A DNA stretch of 64,000 nt from Gonium pectorale. Taxonomy: Eukaryota > Chlorophyta > Chlorophyceae > Chlamydomonadales > Volvocaceae. This document shows, in pieces, positions 22,201-32,928 of this stretch. The notes below the pieces were generated by a model. That model saw only the letters and a program-made list of their open reading frames with translations, did no database searches and was not told where the DNA came from. The position numbers were made by a program, and so were the translations under genes. Positions within the stretch are counted from its first letter, which is position 1; each line of letters opens with the position of its first letter. Where the stretch lies: the NCBI GenBank assembly GCA_001584585.1, contig LSYV01000031.1, positions 449,408 through 513,407 on the forward strand, read 5' to 3'.

Positions 22201-24735
22201 TCCATCGCGGTATCCCCATGGAGCTCCCCGGAATGTCCCAGCCGGGAAAACCCAGCTGCCGCCGAGCCCCCTGCCGAGCCCTCATGGGCGGAGGCGGGCG
22301 CCGCGTCCGCGATGGACTCCACCACGGAGCCAGCCAGGGAAGCCGCCACCGAGCCGGCGCGTGAGGTCCGGCCCGATCGGCTATGCGCGCCGCCTTCGCC
22401 GCCAGCACCTGCGGGCCGATTAGGAGTCATCCCAGCGCCGCCAGCCCGGCTCGATCGTGCTGACGATGCCGACGGCGGCGACACCGAGGCACGGGTGACC
22501 CCGGGCGCCGCCGGCGGGGCTGCACCCGGCGGGGCGGTGGTGGCAGCGGGAGCAGGGGGCTGCGGGGCCCGCGGCGCAAGAAGCGGCAGCCCATGCTCCA
22601 GCATGGTCCACCCCTGCTGCGCGTCGCGCGACTGGTCCAGAGAGCGCAGCTTTGCGTTGGCTTCATCGAGCTGCGCCTGCACCACCGCCATCTAGACCAG
22701 GTAGGGGAAAGAACGGGTCACGGGCCTGCAGCAACGTATGGGCGTCAAGCAGGACGCCAGTCCCAGCGCAGATACCGGTTCCATTCGCACAGCCCCTTTT
22801 GCCACAGCTGCACTGTAGCTGCCCAGCGCCCACCGGCGGCGTCTCTAGCGCGTTATATTCACAGTGACCGGACCGGCACGCTCACCACCACCGCAGCCGC
22901 CTCACCCACCTGCGCCTGCACCTCCGCCACCGCCGCCTGCCGCTGGTGCAGCGCCTCTGCAAGCAGCTCCGCTTTCTGGGTGCGCAGTGCAGCCTCCGCC
23001 GCCACGCGAGCGGCCTCCGCGTCCACTGCCGCCTGCGCCAGCTGAGCTTGCAGCGCTTCTATCTCGCCAGCCAGCTGCGCCAGTGCCTACAAACGAGCAA
23101 AACCGCAGGAGGAGGGGGCAGGACATACACCCAGATACAGGCGTGTGGATAGGTACCCGAAAGCCATGTAGCAGCGCCTAATACCGACAGAGGGTGGCCT
23201 GGGTTGTGAGGCTCCAGCCGGGCCTTGCTGATGCCTCGTTTCGATGGCGCCTAGTCTCGCTGAGGCCAAAGAGCTCTCCGTACGGCATGCCTAGCAGCCA
23301 ATGGAAGCGCGCACGACTGCCCAACAGGCTGGGGCATCCCACTGCGGCTGCCCCTCTCTGCTGCCATGTTGCCAGACATCTCTCCCCAAGCGCCAGTGAG
23401 CCTATGCCGGACACCCCGCCGGTCCGGCCCCTGGCCCCGCCCCACCTGAGCGCTCTCCATCTCCCGCTGCTCTCCGGTCCGGATGAGCTCCTCCTTCTCG
23501 TCCTGCAGCTGAGCCTGCGCCGCCAGCAGCGAGGAGATCTGCGCGCTCGCGTCCGACAGAGAGTCGCGCGTGGCGACGAGCTCGGCCTGTAGGGGCCGCA
23601 TGCCGTGGGGGTGGGGAGGAAGCCCTCAACGCCACGAGAAGCCCGGGTTAGTGTACGAGTGACAATGAGCATCGTCGTCCTGCGAGGCGTGTTGTTACGG
23701 GCAAGGACACAGTTGCTATTCAGCTGCAGTTTGGTGTTGCAGCCTCCGCCGGCTGATGAGGGGATGTGACGCTGCCTGCCTGATGTGGAATGGGGATTTG
23801 CGGCAGGAGCGTGCGGTCCCCACACCTGCGTCGCTTCCAGCTCCTGCTGCAGCTGCTGTATCTCCTCCACCGCCGCCTGGTTCTGCGCCATCAGGTCAGT
23901 CACCAGCTTCTCCGCACGGGCCGCCGTCATGGCTTCCTGGCTCTGGAACTGCTTGGCCTGTATGCGGGTAAGGAGTAGGCAGACAAGGTAGGTGGGAGGC
24001 TCCGCAGGCTGTCGGGCGGATGTGGCGGTTGTGGCGGTAGTGGGAGAAACGATGCATTGGAAGGGATGTCGTGGCAAAGTCTTGAGATTGGACACACTCC
24101 TCAACTAATCGGCAGTCGGCAGTCGGCGGCTGTGCCGCCACAGCCGGTCGGGTATTGCTCCTCAAGTCATCTCCGCACACAGCGCCAGCCCCTGCCCAGA
24201 CCATCCCAGGGAGCCCTCCAGGCCAGCCGCACCAGCTCCCGCATGGACTTGAGCGCCGTGCTCTCGCCCTTTGTGGTGGGCTTGTTGAGCAGCTGAAACT
24301 GCAAGTCCTGGGTCAGCTTTTTTAACCGCTGGTTCTCTGTGTTGAGCATGCGATTGGCGGACTTCCGGTCCTCCAGCATGTCAGTCAGCTCGCGTATGCG
24401 GTCGTTCAGCGCCTTGATCTCACCTGGGGATGGATGAGGGGGACGTGCGGGACAGAGGGGTTGGAAACTGCCGAAGGGAAACACCCCCTTTGGCAGCTAT
24501 TTGTGTCGCCGCAGCCCTGATTCCGTCCGACTACACAACCACCCATGCATCAGCAGCGTCGATGCTCCGTAGAACACTCCCGCGTAGCGCAACACCCAAC
24601 ACGTATGCGTGGCAACCGGAGTGGGCGGGCACGTACCCTGCTGGGTAGAGCGGAATTCCTGCTCTTTGACCATGTTCGCGAAGCCGAACTGCTCCCTCCG
24701 CTGGAGAGCCACCAGAGTCGGGTCCACCTTGGGAC
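13294..24735 (-). CDS. Giant protein: N-terminal coiled coil, middle globular part, low-complexity C-terminus (5' incomplete)
   Basis: Fifteen phase-consistent exons: 24735-24637, 24423-24233, 23957-23826, 23586-23446, 23086-22910, 22691-21800, 21457-20993, 20779-20658, 20360-20280, 19893-19834, 19484-19176, 18856-18664, 18165-18024, 17786-16674, 16241-13294; about 2350 residues. The first five exons are heptad-rich coiled coil (EIKALNDRIRELTDMLEDRK, KLVTDLMAQNQAAVEEIQQL). A Ser/Ala/Gly-rich stretch follows, then a non-repetitive part (LHPGVLGIPTADFWPHLRL, RLYEPSDEIATHALACR, ALVAFFRQRMELYRLGAAAW) that I cannot assign to a family. The long last exon carries about a dozen ASVRS-like repeats and another ordered-looking part near SDVALAKPLLASAGELTHRV. 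The first exon found begins after an acceptor with phase 1, so at least one upstream exon is missing. A 20-N gap with a frame change lies near the C-terminus. The architecture suggests a structural or scaffolding protein, which is inference only. Confidence 0.75.
13783..13802. other. Assembly gap (20 Ns)
   Basis: Twenty unspecified bases lie inside the last exon of the giant coiled-coil gene. The reading frame that is open on one side continues in a different frame on the other, so the true gap length is not a simple 20. Confidence 0.98.
14835..15390 (-). repeat. Protein-level ASVRS repeat region
   Basis: Within the last exon of the giant protein, the pentapeptide pattern A-A-S-V-R/K/M-S (for example DAASVRS, AASVKSARDD, RPASVRSGL) recurs about a dozen times, separated by Gly/Ala-rich spacers of variable length. 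The DNA is correspondingly repetitive. Confidence 0.8.
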
Positions 24736-26039
24736 CTGAACGTCAGTGCATGTTGACCTTAGCGGCTGTGTTGACTTAACACGGTGCTTCTAGCGTCAAC
24801 GCGTACCCGCTCCAGCCTTTCGCGACATAGTAGCTGCTTAGCTTGCAAGCAAGTCGCTATTCGCCGGGCATCGCGGCCCCACGCGGCCCGGAATCACACA
24901 AACGGTGCATGCTGAAGAGCTTTTTGCGATACGAGGTTGCTCTATTGCTGTTGGACTCTTTAGGGGCTTGGATTCTGTGCGGAACCGAAACAGAAAACCG
25001 GCGACAGAGACACACAGTGGGTTTTGGGCACGCAATCCACGCACCTTCTAGTCTCCGGGGAGAGCACCTGACCGCAGAGTATATACGGATGATATGGGTG
25101 GGCAGTGGTACAGGCCACCTGCGCAGCCTGCGGATTCGAGCGCAAAGTCCAATGTTGACGATTCCGTTTGATCCTGACGTTTGTGGGACGATGTAGGACC
25201 TTACGGAGTGGAATACCGCCATTTACCAGAGCTCGACTTGACACCACCCTTGTTTCGGAGCTGCACGAAGGCGTTGCTCGAGGCACCGGCGCTATCAATA
25301 CCGCACGAGCCGCCCGACAAGGGCTGCTTCCCAAAGCCCCAAAGCCCCATACAGGGTATCGTCCTATCCTCAACAGCCTTAGGCTGGCGCCAGTTCCTTT
25401 CTGCCTTCCACATCAGTGCCTGCGGTCTGCACAACACATATCAGTGCCGCCATGCAATACAAAAACATGAGCGCTCAAGTATTGGCACTCGGAGAGCCGC
25501 ACGCACACGCAGCCATCTTGCAGAAAGCGTCCTATAGGGTCACACAATGGTACACCGTACGTTCCATGTCCTAAGTGAACAGCACTGCGTTCAGGAGAGT
25601 CCCACAATGTAACATGGCATGGGAACGGCTCGTCGTACAGCGTCACCCCCGTCACTGCGCTGTGCGCCCAGAAGGGACAGGACGCTTTTGCCCAGACGCG
25701 AGTATGCGCCGCCTGCACTACCTTATGGCCGCCACGCCACGGGTTGGGCCCTGATTTTGGCGCGTCACACGCCGTTATGCGAGACAGGGCAGCGTACAAG
25801 AACGAGATGCTTCGGATGCATCGGGCAAAAGCTGAAAGCCGTTCAGGAAATAATATGCGGCACCCGCATGCCATTGCTATCTGTCATGCCCGCCGGCAGC
25901 GGAGCTGCAGCGGATCGCACTCCTGCGCCGCAAAAGCGCAGCCTCCCTTGCCCGCGGCCGTGTTGCCACGGCTCTCTCACCACACGCCGTCTCGACGCCT
26001 CGCTCGATTGTCCACTCACCTGAGGACCCGCCCCGCCCC
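24736..26039. other. Region between NSE4 3' end and the giant gene
   Basis: Missing 5' exon(s) and the promoter of the minus-strand giant gene should lie here, together with the NSE4 3' UTR. Base composition is closer to neutral than in the genes. I could not identify an exon with a start codon that joins in phase 1 to the exon at 24735. Confidence 0.45.
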
Positions 26040-28082
26040 TCACCCAGCCCTCCGCGCGCGTGTGCCTGACCCACCGGCTCCTGAGCCGCTGGGCCCTGCA
26101 CCGCTGCCCCCCGCCCCGCGCCCCCGCGCTCCTCCTCGCTCCCCATCCCCTGCGCCGCGCCCCGCCGTCTGCGCCGCTGCCGCCGCCGGCTCCTCCACGT
26201 CCGCGCCCACATCCGGATTCCGCGTGTATTGTCTGCTGGGCATGAGGCACCGCTCAGGCGGGATCTCCCTGCACAGCTCCTCCCAGTCCTCCTCGTCCAG
26301 GGCTGCAATCATGTGGACTGGCAGCATGTTGGCCGGCTCAGCGGCCCGCGGAGCCAGGCCCGCGCCGGTGGCGGCGGCGGCCGCAGAGCCGGCGGCGGCG
26401 CCGGCGGTTGCGGCCGCAGCCGCGGCGGAGCCCTCTGCACGGGGCGCCGCCGTGCGGCCGCGGCGCCGGAGCCTTTGGATGTCCGCGTGCTCCTCCCTGG
26501 TGAGGGCGGCCACCTGCCAGCCCTCCTCCAAGCACGCCCACACCTGCGACGACGGCAAAAATGATGAGTCAAAGGAGAGAGGAGGCTCCTGCGACGCACA
26601 AGGTGCGTACAGAAAGCAACCCGCGCATCTCAAGGGTGTGGAGAGCGTATGGGCTGCGGGCCGGAGACTACCGCGCAGTTCGCTTTCGCGCAAGGTGGCT
26701 CCTGAGCCGGCTGGGCTGGGGCCTGACCGAGCAACCAGCTACGGTAGAACCGACGGACCGGCTCAGTAAGGGTTTTGCTGCTGCGGTGCCCATCAGTATG
26801 GGAATCCGTGTGTACAAAATGTGTTGCTTCCATGCGTTGTTTAGTGTAACAGCATCTTTGATCACTGAGTCTGCATATATTGCACCCGCCTGCAGGCCCT
26901 TACCACGAGCCACTCCTGGGACAGCAGGTGCGTCAGCGCGTGGTAGTTCTCGAACGACTGCGCAAAGCCCGCGTGGTCGAGGAACACCTCCGGCAGCGGC
27001 CGGAACGCGGAGACCGGCAGCCGCAGGCCACTCGGCATCGTCCGCATCGTCGCCGGCGCCGCGGCGGCGGCTGCACCGTCGCCCCCCGGGGTCCGCAGCG
27101 CGCGCAGGCATGTCACCATCTGCTCCATGATGTGGGAGGTGAAGGAGTCCATCAGACCCTGGGCCGCGCCTGCGGGTAATGAGACGGAGGAAGGCAGGGG
27201 AGCAAGGCCACAATGATTGGCAACGGATGCCCTCTGGCGAACACCCCGTACCTTGCCATCGCCGTCGCCACCGGTAACGGCACCATCCAAGTGGGAAAAG
27301 GGGTTATGCGGATGCTGTTGTGGAGCCGCCCGACATCCCTTCTTAGGCGACATACCTGGCGCGAACATCGGGCCAGCCATCCCACCCAGGCGCCCCAATA
27401 CCCGCCACCCATGCGTCACTGCATAGCATACGGAGGTCGCCCAACATCGCTCCCCGCCCCCCCCCCGCGTCAAGCGGTCACGCACCCTGCACCGTGTCCA
27501 GGTCCTTGGGCCTCGTCAGCACCGCGGGCGCCTCCCGCTCCCGCCGCTGCGGCGCCGCGCGTGCCGCCCTCGGCTCCGCGCCGATGGGCCCCAGCAGCAC
27601 ACTGGGGCCCCGCACCGGCCGCAGCAGCGTCGCTGCCACCGCTCCCAGCCTCTTGTAGTCCAGCTCAACCACACCGTCGCGCTCGTCCGCGACTGCTGCG
27701 GCGGCGCCGCCGTTCGAGCACCTTGCGAACCGTGCCTTGAGGGCCTCCAGAAAGTCCCCTATGGATGGCTGCTCGATCCGCTGGAGCCGCTTGGAGGCTT
27801 GGAGGCCACAGTCCGCTAGGGCGGCGTGCTGGGCGGCGTCGCGGGCGGCCAAGCCGGCTTCGGTGATAGCGTCGAGGGTGGCGTTGTGGGATTCAAGGAC
27901 TTGGATGAACCTGAGGCTCGACTCCCTGTCCAACCCTGTAAGGACCTCCCGCTGCCGCGCTAGGGTGCTGTCTTGCTGTCGAAGCCGCTGCAGGGCCTCC
28001 TGCCGGGTGAACTGCGGGCCCTCATAGTGCTGGCCGCGGCCGCCGCGCGAGGCGGGCTCCGAGGCAGTCGCCGCGTTGCCGG

Positions 28083-28114
<32 letters not shown>

Positions 28115-28752
28115 CCGCCCCCCAGGTCGCCGCTGCCGCGCCGAGCGGGCTCGGAAGAATTATGGGTCGCCAGCCGTGAGGCAGGAGCCGAATCCGGCGG
28201 CGATTCCCGTGGCGCGGCTCCAGGCAGCGGCTGCGTGACGGGCGCACCGCGGCGCACCGTGGGATGCTGGGAGGGACCCGCCTGTGTCGCGCCTGCCTGA
28301 GGGACCGTCGGCGGCGGGACATCCTCCTCTTCAGGCGTGGCCTTTGTCCGTTTGGCAGCGGGTGTTTTCCCCGTCTGGAGCGCCCGCTTTGGTCCCGCTG
28401 AGGGCTGGCCAGTCGCGGCAGCGGCGTCCGGGTCCGGGTCCGGCGCGGCGCGGCGCCGCGGCGACGTGGCCGGCTGCAGAATAGGGGCTGGCCTGGGCTC
28501 CCCGGTGTCCCCGTTCTGTTGCGGCCTGGCAGTGGTGGCAGGGGCTACCCCGGGCCGGGGCCGGGGCCGAGGCTGGCTGGGCGAGGGACTTCCTCCTGCC
28601 CCAGCAATGCCCTGACTGTCTCCCTGCGTGTATTGCGTTATCTTTCGCTGTTTCTTAGCTGCAGAGCTTGGAGTCGCAGGGGCCGGCTTGGGTTGGCTCG
28701 GCCCGGGCTCGGCAGCCTCGCCATCCGAAAGAGTTAAGTCAATGCAATCCAT
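26040..28752 (-). CDS. NSE4: NSE4, kleisin subunit of the SMC5/6 complex
   Basis: NSE4 bridges the SMC5 and SMC6 heads in the nuclear SMC5/6 complex used in DNA repair and replication. Three exons join in phase: 28752-27486, 27169-26904, 26543-26040 (678 aa). The N-terminal kleisin part is the helical block LDAITEAGLAARDAAQHAAL to PSIGDFLEALKARF, followed by YKRLGAVAATLLRPVRGPSV with LLGPI, matching the NSE4 'LGPL' segment. The C-terminal winged helix is seen in EVFLDHAGFAQSFENYHALT and VHMIAALDEEDWEELCREIP with LMPSR. The first ~250 residues are disordered and begin with a SUMO-interaction-like motif (CIDLTLSD) and a PIP-box-like QRKITQYT. An Ala-rich loop interrupts the C-terminal domain. 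The start at 28752 is chosen because conserved-looking sequence begins there; an in-frame ATG at 28827 would add 25 residues. Plant and animal NSE4 proteins are about 300-400 aa, so this one is enlarged by low-complexity inserts. Confidence 0.85.
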
Positions 28753-29148
28753 TGGCGAGGTATGACGAGCACGGCGATAGGTAACGAGGTGCAATGTTTC
28801 AAGTTGGCATGTTTGTGGGGCACACACAGGCTAGGCGTTGCCTTGTTGGACTCCTTTATTATCGGCAGGTGTTGTCCGTTAAATGCAAATCAAGTTGGCT
28901 GCTGGGTTTCCCTCAGCATGCTGTGCTCCGTGCTTTGCCGGCCCCTTCGTCCCGCCCATATCCCTCACCCCGTTACCAAGGAGCAGACTTCGGCACAACA
29001 ATTCCTGATATGCCTATATTATACCAGTAATTAAAGTCTCTTAGCCCTTTGCGCTTTCGTTTGGTGCAATGGCCTCAGCTCGAGCTCGGAGTAATATCAG
29101 CAAAACCGATATGGTGGGAATGCCCAAACTATCACTAGTAGCGCTCAG
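28753..29148. promoter_or_regulatory. Probable bidirectional promoter between NSE4 and a divergent plus-strand gene
   Basis: The two genes are transcribed away from each other from this ~400-bp stretch, which is AT-richer than both. It includes ATGCAAAT at 28887 and a TATATTAT run at about 29014. Position and composition are the only evidence; the 5' exon of the plus-strand gene may also lie here. Confidence 0.45.
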
Positions 29149-31232
29149 GACGTGGGTTTCGCCTTGGCGAATGTGGCGATCCGTTTACTCCGCGACACGC
29201 AGGAGGCGAGCAGGCTCGTCTTCGTCTTCGTCAAGGACGTCCGGCCGAAGCGGTAACGCGCTGCAGCAGCCGGGGACGGTGGGGCAGAAGCGCGCTCAGC
29301 AGTCCCGTTGGATGGTGGTTGCAGGAAGGTCGCGGTACCCGTCCCAGACGGGTACACCTGGCAGGACTTCATCCAGCAGGTTAAGACTAAGCTGCGAATA
29401 TCGGGCATCAGCGAGGTCTTCCTTGCTTCGGTAAGGGCTGGGGGCAGCACTCAGGGACGGGGTGGGTTTGCTGTGTGTGTAGCCGGGAGCTTTGCTCACT
29501 ACCCGTATGGCATGCTGCACTGCTTGGCATAAGTGTTTCTACTTGGAGGAATGACCTTCTATCATGTTTTGGTTCTTCTACCCAGAGTGGTCAGAAGGTG
29601 ACGAGCTTGGACGAGCTCCAAGATATAGACGAGCTCTGCGTTGTGGAGGTGAGAGCGGACGCGAGGATGCGAGCATCCGAAGGGGAGGACGGTGTGCGCT
29701 GGCCGGGGTTTACGGTATGTAGATTCTGCCCACAGGCGCTGCCAGGTTGGGGCTGCTGTACAGCGCTGTACTGGCTGCACGTCCTGGGACGGGAAGCGCT
29801 CGACGCTTACTCCGCTGCATATCTATGCAATCGGCCTTTGCGCATCCCCGCTACAGGGCGAGGAGCCACGCGTATTCAACGGCTCCCTGTCTGGATTCAG
29901 CCGTGATGTGGAACGCCGCGCGGGTGCGCTTGGGATGCCATGGGCGCTGGCTTTCCGGCCCTTGCCGCCTGGAATAGCGGGGATCCCATCTGCATGACCA
30001 TTCATCACTGGCTGATTAGCGCAACGCCATCTGGAGGCTGCTGCAAGGACGGGCACTCCCGACTTCGCGCTACTGGGTCATCGGCTTAGTAAACCTCACC
30101 ACATGCTTTGGGAACATGCGCGAGCAACGTCTTGATGGCTGTGAATGCTTCCAAACTCGTAACATTTACTGGCACGGTCGTCAATACGCGTCCGTCTGAC
30201 GCGCCGCCCGGCCTCGCCCCGGCAAGCACTTCCTACGGACTCCTGCTGCTTGTCTGCATGTCAGGGCCTTGTTCTCTCTCCTGATATGCCGCCCAGAGCC
30301 CTCCCGCCGCAGGGATGGCCGGAGCGTCCACGTCGGAAATTCACCCCCAATCGTCGCAGCAATCGGAGCCGCGTGCACAGGTAGGCCGTGTGCAGGGCGG
30401 GGACCGCGGTCAGCAGCGTACGTTGCTGCGGCTAGAGGGCATATGTTTGTGGGCATGGGGACAATGCGCGGAGTGCGTGCTGGGCAGCACCATGTGCCTC
30501 ACCCAACAGGTAAGTGGATGCCGAACGGGCTGCCTTCCTGTGCATCCTGCCTTCGCTGTGGTGTAACCCTCATGGTCCTGTGTTTCCACCCTCTCTCAGC
30601 TCCTCGTGGACAGCGCCAAGTGCACGGTAAGCGCGGTGGACGGCGGCCCCACCTCCTCGGCGGTTGCCCCCGACGACAAGAAATACGCGCGCCGGCCGCC
30701 GGCCTGGAAGCGCACCCTGCAGCGGCTCTTCCCCTCGCTCTTCCAGCCGGGGTTACCCATAACAAACAAGTGCGTGGGGCGGCGGGGATGGCCGGGGACA
30801 ATGAACGGAAAGTGACGGCTAAGAAAGGCTGGGGCGCGGCCGTGGCTGCGGGACATGATGGGTGGGTGGGTTCCCAAGGAAGCGGTGCAGTTAGAACGTT
30901 TGACTCCCAGGCGACAGAAGAGACCAGAAAACGCAGCTGAGCATAGCTGTGGAGGTGGAAACCCGCATATAGCATTCCTGCAGCGCGGCATTGTCTTTGC
31001 GCTCCGTTCGACTCCTGCCTGAGCCCGGCGCGGCCCGCCTCTGCCCTGTATCCTCGCTCCCGCAAAAAGGGATGCCGCCGCCCCGGAGGACCGCCTATCC
31101 GTGCCCGGCGCGCGACGACTACGGCGGCGGCGCGGCGGCCTATCCGCCCGCGAAATCCTGCTGCTGCTGGCCGTCTGCTGCTGTCTGGCGACGCTCGTGT
31201 GGTTCATGCGCTCGAACGTCAAGCTCACGTAG
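29149..31232 (+). CDS. Tail-anchored protein with doublecortin-like beta-grasp domain (5' incomplete)
   Basis: Seven exons join in phase: 29149-29252, 29325-29430, 29586-29648, 29857-29923, 30313-30380, 30600-30769, 31070-31232. The first contains FALANVAIRLLRDTQEASRL and VFVFVKDVRPKR. The next two give KVAVPVPDGYTWQDFIQQV, KLRISGISEVFLASSGQKVT and SLDELQDIDELCVVEGEEP. The ending (gain of 'SLDELQD' before a final strand and GEEP) resembles a doublecortin domain, though another ubiquitin-like fold is possible. A Ser/Gln-rich linker, WKRTLQRLFPSLFQPG and an Arg-rich stretch lead to a C-terminal membrane helix (EILLLLAVCCCLATLVWFM) six residues before the stop, the signature of a tail anchor. 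No in-frame ATG precedes the first exon found; the acceptor CTCAG at 29144-29148 suggests a further 5' exon, perhaps with ATG 29069 nearby. Which membrane it enters is unknown. Confidence 0.65.
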
Positions 31233-32928
31233 CGTGTTGACGCAGCGGGGTGATGTAGTGGGGTGTCGTAGCGGGGGTGACACTGGGGGTAATGGCCCTG
31301 GTGTAGGGAGGTCATAGCAGGGATGGGCGAGGGCTGAGGCATGGAACGGCAGGGAGGGCTGCGTTGGGAACCTGCACCCCTGACCTGTGGAGAGCCAGAG
31401 GGTGGGACTGGTTCGGCGTGTTAGGAAAAGGTTAGGGGGGCAGGTTGCCGCACCTGACTCGCGTACGGTGCGATTCTGCGCTTGGTGGACGCTTGGTTTG
31501 CATGGCAGCTGCCTAATGCATGGCGTGAGGCAAGGTGCCACAAGGGGCATGTTGCGCATGCAGCTGTGTGGGCAATCATTGGGCAGAAGGTAGGTCGGTA
31601 GCATGTCAGCACGCGGGTGTGCCCATCAGAGCGTCGCACCAATGACCTGCGCTCTCTATAGGGTACTGTTAGAGACGGCAGCGGAAGAGGTGGCACTTAG
31701 CTGGACTTCGTGTAGGCTAGCGAGGCGGGTAATGCGCAAGCGGTTGTAGACGACACAGGAGCGCTTGCGTGTGTCAGGATGATTGTCGCAAGGATAAACG
31801 CCGCAATAAGGCATTGCAAAAGGCATCTGTCGGCGCCCGGAGAAGAGCATTGAATCGCGGCGGTGCGCTGTGCAGGGCAGGCCGTCAGTAGGTTGGGGTT
31901 TGCAGCGATGCTGGCTGCTGTCGCGCCGTCACCGGCCTGTGAGTTGACCTGGTGAGGGCACGCCGACTCGTGGCATTGTGCTCCCCAACAAGTTGTGCGA
32001 GTATGCCCCAACGTGCCCCCCGCGTTGCGTCCCGGGGGCAGCGTAACTTGGGAGGCCGTCGCAAGCTGGGGCCGGCTGGCGTGACATTACGATGTGCGAA
32101 AGCAAATGGAGCTATGGACCCAAAGACGTGGCTTGAGGCTGCCTGGTGCAATGTCTGCACGCTCCTGTGGCTCCCTCCCTCCTTATTCTCGTACGTTCCT
32201 CCAGACGGGTGCCACCGTTTCTTTTTGCTCATTATTACATATGTCAACGGCAGACAGCGGCACGTGCTAGTGAGATCGCTGTGCACTGTACGGCACCGCA
32301 CATTTGGCGCCTGGCAGCATACTGAGCCGCGTGACGGTCACATCGCTTGTAGAAACCGATCAGGCCTCATAAGCCGTCGAGAGCTGCGACTCCCATTCCC
32401 TGACTTCATCAACATCGCTCGAAGGTCGTCGATCCAAACCCCACCAACCGCATGGCACGGGCGCCAGCGTAATGCATTCCTACCCTACAGCGCGTCCTGT
32501 GCACTAGCATTCGCTAGTTTGCTGCATATTACTACAGCAGGTCCAGTAAACAGCACCCGCAAGGTTACGTTGGCCCACCGCGCCCACCCAGTTTTGGAGA
32601 CACAGCCTGCCGTGCCATACGCTCCAGGCAGAAGGCCTTCGCGGGCACTTCAGCGATGCGACAGCGCCTCCAAGCGCTGACGCTGCCACACGCCTGGGTT
32701 GCGAGGCTTGGTCGTTGCAGCCTCCCAGCCCTGCCAACCCACGGCGACACCCCTTGATGCCACCGCCTAGCGAGGCCCTCAAGTTCTGTCCCGCTAGTAC
32801 GACCCCCAACCGGTTACCCGCAAATGCAGTACGGCAGTGATGCCGCCCATACGCAGCCAGCTATGTAAGGCATCAGTACGTCAGCGACCTAGCTGCGCTC
32901 GGCCCGCATGTCAGCCACCCCCTTCTGC
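31233..32928. other. Intergenic region, convergent gene ends
   Basis: It separates the 3' ends of the plus-strand tail-anchored gene and the minus-strand ankyrin gene. Open frames exist (for example 31952-32680, plus) but show no domain, no splice support and no recognisable composition. A TGTAA on the minus strand at 32235-32239 could end the ankyrin transcript, but it is about 690 nt from the stop. Confidence 0.45.

Noticed and set aside
29069..29434. Open frame starting at ATG 29069 read as the true start of the tail-anchored gene
   Set aside because: Its Ser/Arg-rich sequence is a frame shadow; the conserved-looking protein (FALANVAIRLLRDTQ) is in a different frame that enters from an acceptor at 29148.
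31952..32680. Plus-strand open frame of 242 residues in the intergenic region
   Set aside because: No domain, no splice context, no coherent composition, and overlapping frames of similar length on the other strand.
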